Shown: positions 30,572-36,292 of the stretch, piece by piece
Numbering within the stretch: the stretch's first letter is position 1
How the letters are laid out: each line of letters begins with the position of its first letter
Source of the DNA: Solobacterium sp.
GTDB lineage: Bacteria; Bacillota_I; Bacilli_A; Erysipelotrichales; Erysipelotrichaceae
Direction of reading: 5' to 3'
Assembly: GCA_017941735.1 (NCBI GenBank)
Contig: JAGAVW010000016.1
Coordinates: 1 to 36,292, forward strand
Length of the DNA: 36,292 nt
Position numbers and translations under genes: made by a program
The notes under the pieces: model-generated
What the model was told of the DNA's origin: nothing
The model's database searches: none
The model's input: the letters and a program-made list of their open reading frames with translations, nothing else

Positions 30572-31908
30572 TCCTTCTTTTTACGTTGTGCCTCTTTCCA
30601 AGCTTCAATGGCTTCTTTACGCTCTTTGACGCGTTTTTCAACGCCTTGTTCGGTTGGTAAATAATATTTCTTATCTTTTAAGGAATCGGGTAAGCATTGC
30701 ATCGCAGAGACCTTTTCTTTTGTATCATGCGCGTAGATATAACCCTCGCCATATCCTAAATCTTTCATTAAAGAAGTAGGAGCATTGCGTATTTGCAGGG
30801 GAACTGGTTCATCTAACATCGTTTTTGCATCTTCTGCCGCCGATAAATAAGCCACTTCTAAGGCATTGGATTTAGGGGCTAAGCTACAGAAGACAACCGC
30901 ATGGGTTAAATGGACATTGCATTCGGGCATCCCCAAAAATTGACATGCTTGATAAGCTGCTACGGCAACTTCTAGAGCCCTCGAATCTGCCATTCCAATA
31001 TCTTCAGAGGCAAAGCGTACGACACGTCTAGCAACATAGAGGGGATCTTCACCAGCCTCCAACATACGTGCAAGCCAATATACCGCCGCATCGGCATCAC
31101 TATTGCGCATGGATTTATGAAGGGCAGAGATTAAGTTATAGTGCTCTTCGCCATTTTTATCATAGAGTAAAGATTTATTCGTTAAAATTTGTTGGATGGT
31201 TTCTTTTGTGATGCGGGTAGATTTCCCATTACCTTCCCCGTGTATGATTGCCATCTCTAATGTATTTAACGCATTACGCGCATCTCCATTTGCGTAATTC
31301 GCAATGAGGGTTAATAATTCCTCATCGATATCTATTTGCCAATCCCCATAGCCACGTGGATCTTCGATCGCTTTCTTTAATAATTTCACAAGTTCTTCGG
31401 TACTTAAGGCATTTAAGACAAATACTTTGCAACGTGATAAAAGTGCCGAGTTAATCTCAAAGGAAGGATTCTCTGTGGTTGCCCCAATTAAGATAATCGA
31501 ACCTTTTTCCACATAAGGTAAGAAAGCATCTTGTTGGGCTTTATTAAAACGATGTATTTCATCCACAAATAAAATGGTCTTGGTACCCATGCGCCGGCTT
31601 TCTTCGGCTTGGGCCATGACGGTCTTAATTTCTTTGATGCCACTTGTGACCGCAGAAAAAGTGATGAAGTTTGCTTGGGTACTTTTCGCAATGATTCTAG
31701 CAAGCGTCGTTTTCCCCACGCCAGGAGGCCCCCAGAAAATCATGGATTGGACTTCATCATGGTCAATCATCTTTCTTAAGATTTTGCCTTCTCCTACTAA
31801 ATGCGCTTGCCCAGCATAATCATCCAGGGTTTCTGGACGCATGCGGTCGGCAAGAGGGGTAGAAGTATTGGTATCTTCAAATAAGGATTCTTGTAACATC
31901 TCTTTCAT
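30568..31908 (-). CDS. rarA: replication-associated recombination protein A (AAA+ ATPase)
   Basis: Encodes 446 residues from ATG 31908 (minus strand), the usual MgsA/RarA/WRNIP1 size. It acts at stalled replication forks. Motifs are LADRMRPETLDDYAGQ (near residue 20), Walker A FWGPPGVGKTTLA (near 57), Walker B ILFVDEIHRFNKAQQDAFLP (near 110), sensor 1 IGATTENPSFEIN (near 140) and the C-terminal tetramerisation region with MPECNVHL and PLQIRNAPTSLMKDLGYG. The frame stays open to 32019, but that stretch is tRNA-Trp and its terminator, so the start must be at or below 31908. The SD there is poor. Confidence 0.93.
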   Translation of the reverse strand: MKEMLQESLFEDTNTSTPLADRMRPETLDDYAGQAHLVGEGKILRKMIDHDEVQSMIFWGPPGVGKTTLARIIAKSTQANFITFSAVTSGIKEIKTVMAQAEESRRMGTKTILFVDEIHRFNKAQQDAFLPYVEKGSIILIGATTENPSFEINSALLSRCKVFVLNALSTEELVKLLKKAIEDPRGYGDWQIDIDEELLTLIANYANGDARNALNTLEMAIIHGEGNGKSTRITKETIQQILTNKSLLYDKNGEEHYNLISALHKSMRNSDADAAVYWLARMLEAGEDPLYVARRVVRFASEDIGMADSRALEVAVAAYQACQFLGMPECNVHLTHAVVFCSLAPKSNALEVAYLSAAEDAKTMLDEPVPLQIRNAPTSLMKDLGYGEGYIYAHDTKEKVSAMQCLPDSLKDKKYYLPTEQGVEKRVKERKEAIEAWKEAQRKKKD

Positions 31909-31931
31909 TTTACTACAAACTTCTAGGCAAG

Positions 31932-31953
31932 AAAAAAAACCGCCGAGCGGTTT
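31932..31953 (-). terminator. terminator of the tRNA-Glu/tRNA-Trp operon
   Basis: On the minus strand AACCGC, loop TCG, GCGGTT and then eight T (complement of 31932-31952), directly after tRNA-Trp and before rarA. Confidence 0.85.
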
Positions 31954-31959
31954 ATTCTC

Positions 31960-32033
31960 TGGCAGGGGTGGAGAGAATCGAACTCCCATCAGCGGTTTTG
32001 GAGACCGATGTACTGCCATTGTACGACACCCCT
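31960..32033 (-). tRNA. tRNA-Trp (anticodon CCA)
   Basis: A 74-nt cloverleaf on the minus strand with acceptor AGGGGTG, anticodon loop CTCCAAA (CCA), T-loop GTTCGATTC, discriminator G and encoded CCA, close to the Bacillus tRNA-Trp pattern. The CCA anticodon agrees with UGA being a stop. Confidence 0.93.
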
Positions 32034-32044
32034 AAAAAATAAAA

Positions 32045-32121
32045 TGGTGACGCGTACGGGATTCGAACCCGTGAGTGCCGCCGTGAAAGGGCGGTGTGTT
32101 AAGCCACTTCACCAACGCGCC
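32045..32121 (-). tRNA. tRNA-Glu (anticodon TTC)
   Basis: A 77-nt cloverleaf on the minus strand with acceptor GGCGCGT, anticodon stem-loop CCGCC-CTTTCAC-GGCGG (TTC), T-loop GTTCGAATC and encoded CCA. First gene of a two-tRNA operon. Confidence 0.93.
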
Positions 32122-32142
32122 ATCAAAAGGTAATGCTCATGT

Positions 32143-32171
32143 ATCTTAACATAAACTTTTTTGGAACACAA
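32143..32171 (-). promoter_or_regulatory. promoter of the tRNA-Glu/tRNA-Trp operon
   Basis: On the minus strand TTGTGT (complement of 32166-32171), 17 bases, TAAGAT (complement of 32143-32148), about 20 bases before tRNA-Glu. Confidence 0.65.
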
Positions 32172-32178
32172 CAATAAA

Positions 32179-32207
32179 TTGCTTAAGAATGTACGAAAAG
32201 TTATAAT
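32179..32207 (+). promoter_or_regulatory. promoter of the phosphodiester glycosidase gene
   Basis: TTGCTT (32179-32184), 17 bases, TATAAT (32202-32207), divergent from and adjacent to the tRNA promoter; the two -35 boxes are 7 bases apart. The SD AGGAGA is at 32221-32226. Confidence 0.75.
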
Positions 32208-32233
32208 ATGTTAGTTAGATAGGAGATTTTACT

Positions 32234-33208
32234 ATGCCCAAAAGAAGAAAAAGAGGGATGTCTGTAATCGTATTTATTTTATTATCCCTTATCGTTTTAG
32301 TTGGTTCGGCTTTGTTTACTGCCTATTCTTATTTAAAAGAGAAATATGCAGGAAGTGCAGTTGCGTATAGCCGTGAGGCGATTCGTAACTTAGAACCAGG
32401 TTCCTTTGAAGAAAAAGTGGCAAAGAGTTTTTATACCGAAGAAGAATGGAATGATATTCTTTCGAATTCCATTAAGATTGATCCAACGATTGATAATCCA
32501 GCGATTGATGAAGATGGAATTGAAATTCAACATATTTCGGGTCCGACCTATGAAGGCTATATGATGTTGGTGCATAATCCAGAAGATGTCTATGTTGCGG
32601 TCAATCCCAATATGGATAATGGCCAACAAGCACCTAGCTTAGAAGATTATGTCCGCATGAATAATGCGATTGGTGGCATCAATGCCGGTGGCTTCCAAGA
32701 TGCAGGAGGTCATGGGAATGGGGGCTTAGCTTGGGGTATTGTCATTCATGAAGGCCAACTCATCAGTGGACGTATGAATGAATATTTACCCGTCATTGGC
32801 ATTGACTCAGAGAATAAGCTTATCTGCACGGATATGACCGCCCAACAAGCTCTTGAATGGGGCATTAAAGAAGCGGTTACCTTTGGTCCAACTTTGATTT
32901 CCGATTACCAAGTGAAATTTAAAGATGGAGACGGGGATTATCCAATGTTGAATCCACGTACGGGAATTGGGCAAAGAGGCGATGGGACTTTCTTATTACT
33001 TGCGATTGATGGAAGAGGCCCAAGTAGTTACGGCGCCCTCTACCAAGATATGGTTAAGATTTTCCAACAATATGATGCTTACATGGCTGCCAACCTCGAT
33101 GGAGGTAATAGTACAGCGATGATTTATAAAGGAGACTATGTGAATACGACCGTATCCATGTATGGATCACGGCACTTACCAACCGTCTTCTTAGTGAGGG
33201 GGAATTAA
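32234..33208 (+). CDS. membrane-anchored phosphodiester glycosidase family protein (NAGPA-like)
   Basis: Encodes 324 residues. A basic start (PKRRKRG) and hydrophobic segment at about 10-30 anchor it in the membrane with the domain outside. The catalytic-type domain (about 115-324) has GGINAGGFQDAGG (near 146), VTFGPTLISD, NPRTGIGQRGDGTFLLLAIDGR (near 235-260) and NLDGGNSTAM (near 285), the signatures of the family of human uncovering enzyme (N-acetylglucosamine-1-phosphodiester alpha-N-acetylglucosaminidase). In Firmicutes such proteins are linked to wall polymer or exopolysaccharide sugar-phosphate bonds. The substrate is inferred. Confidence 0.9.
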   Translation: MPKRRKRGMSVIVFILLSLIVLVGSALFTAYSYLKEKYAGSAVAYSREAIRNLEPGSFEEKVAKSFYTEEEWNDILSNSIKIDPTIDNPAIDEDGIEIQHISGPTYEGYMMLVHNPEDVYVAVNPNMDNGQQAPSLEDYVRMNNAIGGINAGGFQDAGGHGNGGLAWGIVIHEGQLISGRMNEYLPVIGIDSENKLICTDMTAQQALEWGIKEAVTFGPTLISDYQVKFKDGDGDYPMLNPRTGIGQRGDGTFLLLAIDGRGPSSYGALYQDMVKIFQQYDAYMAANLDGGNSTAMIYKGDYVNTTVSMYGSRHLPTVFLVRGN

Positions 33209-33210
33209 AG

Positions 33211-34287
33211 ATGAAAGAGCGTCGTTCGGGAATCCATCCTTTAATCGCAATCTTAATTCTTTTACTCTTAGCAATTGGTTCGCTGATTTTAGGAAGAATG
33301 TATGTCAATAATGCAAAAGAAGAATTCTTAGCTGCCGAAAAAGAATATCCAGAAAGTGCAATCAGCACTTATCTAGATCAAGTCAAAGAAAAGAACTTTG
33401 ATGGCATCTATGAAGACTCCTTAGTCGTAGCGCCACACATTAACTCCAAAGAAGATTACATCCATAAATTAGAAGAAATCTATGGCAATATCGATTTCAA
33501 TAAAATTGAATTTGCGCCAAGTGAAGATGGTGATGGCTCGAAGAAGTATCTCTTAGCTTATGAAGGTAAATACTTAGCAACCCTTGAATTACTCAAATCA
33601 AGTGATGGGCGTTGGTTAGCTTCAACCTTGTTCTCTGGCAACAATAATTATGTTGTGGAAGTGCCACAAGGATTAAAAATCAAAGTCAATGGGATTGATA
33701 TTGATGATTCGTATAAGATTGAAGAAAATGTGGTTGCCTCAAACTTTACAGGCTTACGTAATACCACGAGTGCGCCACATGTCGATAAATATGCGTTAAA
33801 TAACTTATTAGGGGAACCACAAATTGAAGTGGTTGGCGAAAGTGGATATGGCACCTTAAAAGATGTCATCACGAGTCACATCTTAGTAGGTAAAACAAAT
33901 GAAGATAGTGCATTAAAGAATACCTTTATTAGTAATTCGAAAACATGCGCCCAATTCCCAGCCCAAGAAGCAGGCTTAGGAGCGGTCAGTGGGGTTGTGA
34001 TTACGGATTCCGAGTTCTATGAGCGTGTACGCACCTTACAGAATAACTGGTTTACCGCCCATGGAACTTCCAACTTCTCCAATGAGAATGCCTTCCAAAT
34101 CATCCAACAAAGTGAGGATACCGCGGTTGGTTATGTCACCTTTGATTATTACGCAAGTAATGGAGAAGTATCCCGTACTTGGAATGCGGGTTATCAAGTC
34201 AGTATGATGAATGTGAATGGCACATGGAAGATTGCGGGCATGGGCATTGATTCTCGTTTAAACCCAAACAAAACACAAAATTATTAA
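33211..34287 (+). CDS. membrane-anchored extracellular protein of unknown function
   Basis: Encodes 358 residues. One membrane segment lies at about residues 9-29, and the rest is predicted outside. The region 45-130 resembles an NTF2-like module (SAISTYLDQVKEKNFDGIYE), and the C-terminus repeats this look (SEDTAVGYVTFDY...VNGTWKIAGMGI). A middle part reads VVEVPQGLKIKVNGIDI. I do not recognise a named family. It begins 2 bases after the phosphodiester glycosidase stop and has the same topology, so the two probably work together at the cell surface. Confidence 0.8.
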   Translation: MKERRSGIHPLIAILILLLLAIGSLILGRMYVNNAKEEFLAAEKEYPESAISTYLDQVKEKNFDGIYEDSLVVAPHINSKEDYIHKLEEIYGNIDFNKIEFAPSEDGDGSKKYLLAYEGKYLATLELLKSSDGRWLASTLFSGNNNYVVEVPQGLKIKVNGIDIDDSYKIEENVVASNFTGLRNTTSAPHVDKYALNNLLGEPQIEVVGESGYGTLKDVITSHILVGKTNEDSALKNTFISNSKTCAQFPAQEAGLGAVSGVVITDSEFYERVRTLQNNWFTAHGTSNFSNENAFQIIQQSEDTAVGYVTFDYYASNGEVSRTWNAGYQVSMMNVNGTWKIAGMGIDSRLNPNKTQNY

Positions 34288-34315
34288 TATAAAAATATAA
34301 TAGGAGATAATAATT

Positions 34316-35095
34316 ATGATTGATTATGCAGAAGGCTCAGGCAAACAGTATCACATTGGTGTAGGCAAAGGCGAAGTAGGACGCTATGTCATCTTACCAG
34401 GTGATCCAAAGCGCTGTAAGAAGATTGCGGCTTATTTAGAAGAGCCTCAACTCATTGCGGATTCCCGTGAATTCGTCACTTACACAGGCTTCTTAGATGG
34501 CGAAAAAGTTTCTGTCACATCTACCGGCATTGGTGGTCCAAGTGCAGCGATTGCGATGGAAGAATTAGTTGCGTGTGGGGCAGATACCTTTATTCGTGTT
34601 GGTACATGTGGTGGTATTGATATCAATGTCAAAAGTGGAGACTTAGTCATTGGCACGGGTGCCATTCGTATGGAAGGCACATCCAAAGAATATGCGCCAA
34701 TCGAATATCCAGCGATTGCGGATTTAGAAATCATCAATGCGCTTGTTGAAGCAGCGGAAAATCTTGGTTTCCCATATCATACCGGTGTTGTGCAATGTAA
34801 GGATTCTTTCTATGGGCAACATCGTCCAGAAACCTTACCGAATAGCCAAGACTTAATCCGTCTATGGGATGCATGGTGTAAATTAGGTGCCAAGGCCAGT
34901 GAAATGGAAAGTGCAGCTTTATTTACGGTTGCGGCATACTTAGGTGTACGTGTTGGGACCGTCTTATTAACGGTTGCGAACCAAGAACGCGCCCTTCAAG
35001 GCCTTCCCAACCCACAAGTCCATGATACCGATGGCGCCATCCATACGGCCATTGAGGCAATTAAGATTCTAATCCGTGCGGATGAGAAACGTTAG
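34316..35095 (+). CDS. udp: uridine phosphorylase (nucleoside phosphorylase family)
   Basis: Encodes 259 residues of the NP-I family, splitting nucleosides with phosphate. Motifs are [14 protein letters not shown] (phosphate site, near residue 25), [11 protein letters not shown] (near 96), [17 protein letters not shown] (near 121) and [11 protein letters not shown] (ribose-binding Glu, near 198). Length and the [13 protein letters not shown] stretch fit Udp better than purine nucleoside phosphorylase, though specificity is not certain. A good AGGAGAT site precedes the ATG. A short AT-rich gap separates it from the surface-protein pair, and the DUF262 gene follows after 11 bases. Confidence 0.88.
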   Translation: MIDYAEGSGKQYHIGVGKGEVGRYVILPGDPKRCKKIAAYLEEPQLIADSREFVTYTGFLDGEKVSVTSTGIGGPSAAIAMEELVACGADTFIRVGTCGGIDINVKSGDLVIGTGAIRMEGTSKEYAPIEYPAIADLEIINALVEAAENLGFPYHTGVVQCKDSFYGQHRPETLPNSQDLIRLWDAWCKLGAKASEMESAALFTVAAYLGVRVGTVLLTVANQERALQGLPNPQVHDTDGAIHTAIEAIKILIRADEKR

Positions 35096-35106
35096 GAAAG
35101 GAAACT

Positions 35107-36292
35107 ATGATGAATCAACCAGTCAGAACGAATGTTTCTGACTTTATTAAAACAACAATGGGATCACAATTTGTGATCCCCGTGTATCAAAGAAATTACA
35201 CATGGAACCCAGAAAATGAGACCGCTCGTTTTTTAGACGATATGGAAAACCTCTTAGCCAAAAAGACGCGCAGTCATTTTTTGGGTATTTTAATTTACAT
35301 TGAATCCGAAATCGCTGCGACATTCAAACAGATTCAAATTGTCGATGGCCAACAACGCCTCACAACTTCGTTTATCTTCTTATTAGGGTTAAAACGCGTT
35401 GCCCTAGAACAAAAACAAAAAGAAGTTGCGGGCATGATTGATGATTATTATTTATATAATCGCCACGCTTTGGAGGATGCGAAGTTACGTTTAAAGCCAA
35501 CCGTTAGTGATGATGATGTGTATGCGAAGTTAGTATATGGAAGCTATAAAGACTTATCGAAAAAGGAAAAAGAGACAACCGTATATCGTAATTATGAAGC
35601 GATCTACCAACGGATTCTAGAATTTTCAAAGTCCTATAGTTTATTTGAAGTCTTAGATTGTTTATCGAAATTTGATTTATTGGTTTTTCCTTTATCGCAA
35701 GAAGATAATGCGCAACAGATCTTTGAATCGATTAACTCTACCGGTGCGCCGTTAACCAGTGCAGATTTAATTCGTAATTATATCTTGATGAACGATACCA
35801 ATGACATCCAAGAGCGCTATTATCGCCTTTATTGGCAACCTCTAGAGACAAGTCTTCCAGAACCTCGGCGCTTAGAAGAATTCTTCCGTTTCTATTTGGC
35901 TTGTAAGACCTATAACTTACTCAATCGAAGAGATGTCTATGATGGCTTTAAGACGTATTGGAATCAAAGCACAAAAGATCGGGAAGAAAGAATGCGTGAA
36001 ATCAATCGCTATTGTCGCTATTATAGTGCTTTATATAGTACCCCTTATGAAGAAGAGGAAATTGAAAGTGCACTGAAAGATTTTCGACGTAGTGAATCAA
36101 GATTACCCGCACCATTTCTAATGGAGATGTTTCGTTTATATGAGGATGGGGAAATTGATAAAAAGACTTTCATCCAACAGGTACGCTTAATTGATACTTA
36201 TTTAACGCGTAGAGCGATCTTAGAAAATGATACCGGCATGTTGAATCGGTATTTCCCACAACTCTTGCGTTCGGTTATGAATCGTTATAAAA
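35107..36292 (+). CDS. DUF262 (GmrSD-like) protein, cut by the window edge
   Basis: An open frame from tandem ATG codons (35107 or 35110, SD AGGAAAGGAAA) runs without a stop to the right edge, giving about 395 residues. The N-terminal DUF262 motifs are clear: VIPVYQRNYTW (near residue 27), IVDGQQRLTT (near 79) and IFESINSTGAPLTSADLIRNY (near 208). In this ParB-like fold the DGQQR motif is the nucleotide-binding/hydrolysis site. DUF262 proteins include GmrS of the modification-dependent GmrSD restriction system and the BrxU phage-defence enzyme. Whether a DUF1524 HNH nuclease follows is not visible. It seems cotranscribed with udp. Confidence 0.88.
   Translation, partial: MMNQPVRTNVSDFIKTTMGSQFVIPVYQRNYTWNPENETARFLDDMENLLAKKTRSHFLGILIYIESEIAATFKQIQIVDGQQRLTTSFIFLLGLKRVALEQKQKEVAGMIDDYYLYNRHALEDAKLRLKPTVSDDDVYAKLVYGSYKDLSKKEKETTVYRNYEAIYQRILEFSKSYSLFEVLDCLSKFDLLVFPLSQEDNAQQIFESINSTGAPLTSADLIRNYILMNDTNDIQERYYRLYWQPLETSLPEPRRLEEFFRFYLACKTYNLLNRRDVYDGFKTYWNQSTKDREERMREINRYCRYYSALYSTPYEEEEIESALKDFRRSESRLPAPFLMEMFRLYEDGEIDKKTFIQQVRLIDTYLTRRAILENDTGMLNRYFPQLLRSVMNRYK

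Noticed and set aside
31909..32019. N-terminal extension of RarA to 32019
   Set aside because: The stretch overlaps tRNA-Trp and its terminator on the same strand and has no resemblance to RarA, which normally starts shortly before the RMRP motif.
1..36292. CRISPR arrays, insertion sequences, rRNA genes, replication origin
   Set aside because: Reading through the window I saw no regularly spaced repeats, transposase-like frames, rRNA segments or DnaA-box clusters.

Overview
The window looks like the chromosome of a low-GC Gram-positive bacterium (Bacillota). The evidence is strong AGGAGG-type ribosome sites, a T-box riboswitch, many intrinsic terminators, TTGACA/TATAAT promoters, tRNA genes with encoded CCA, and gene types common in gut Firmicutes. 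Gene content suggests an Erysipelotrichia-like fermenter, but that placement is inference. UGA is used as a stop, so the code is standard.

Layout. Positions 1-3.2 kb hold the tail-fibre end of a prophage, then a small type I toxin-antitoxin locus, then the 3' end of a tRNA-Gly gene that probably served as the attachment site. Five tRNA genes (transcribed Val-Thr-Tyr-Lys-Gly) follow on the minus strand. At 3.8-8.3 kb is alr-arcA-arcB-iron alcohol dehydrogenase. At 8.3-11.6 kb are a YfcE-type phosphodiesterase and a coenzyme A operon (PanT-like S component, coaBC, coaX). At 11.6-15.5 kb are a MATE exporter and a TetM-like ribosomal GTPase fused to a YacP/Rae1-like NYN nuclease. At 15.5-18.0 kb an apparently arginine-specific T-box precedes a polar amino acid ABC transporter. 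At 18-22.5 kb are small or housekeeping genes: a lone FakA-like domain, a CPBP-like membrane protein, the NAD(P)HX repair enzyme, a lysine-rich histone-like protein, an orphan AbrB-type regulator with paired operators, and a membrane protein. At 22.5-29.7 kb is a complete seven-gene shikimate/tyrosine operon (aroB-aroC-aroE/K-aroF-aroA-tyrA-aroQ). At 29.7-36.3 kb are a NusG-II protein with a Gx transporter, rarA, tRNA-Trp and tRNA-Glu, a phosphodiester glycosidase pair, a uridine phosphorylase and the start of a DUF262 (GmrSD-like) gene cut by the window edge.

The strongest unusual signal lies in the 300 bases before aroB. A 12-codon leader ORF ends in Tyr-Tyr-Tyr-Phe-Tyr-Arg-stop. It is followed by five mutually exclusive RNA segments, the last pair forming an intrinsic terminator that abuts the aroB ribosome site. 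This is the layout of classical ribosome-mediated transcription attenuation, here for tyrosine, in a phylum where T-boxes or protein regulators normally do this job.

Arginine is a second theme. The arginine deiminase and ornithine carbamoyltransferase genes lie 9-10 kb from a transporter whose T-box specifier reads best as CGC (Arg), so import and catabolism of arginine may be linked. No carbamate kinase or arginine/ornithine antiporter is in the window.
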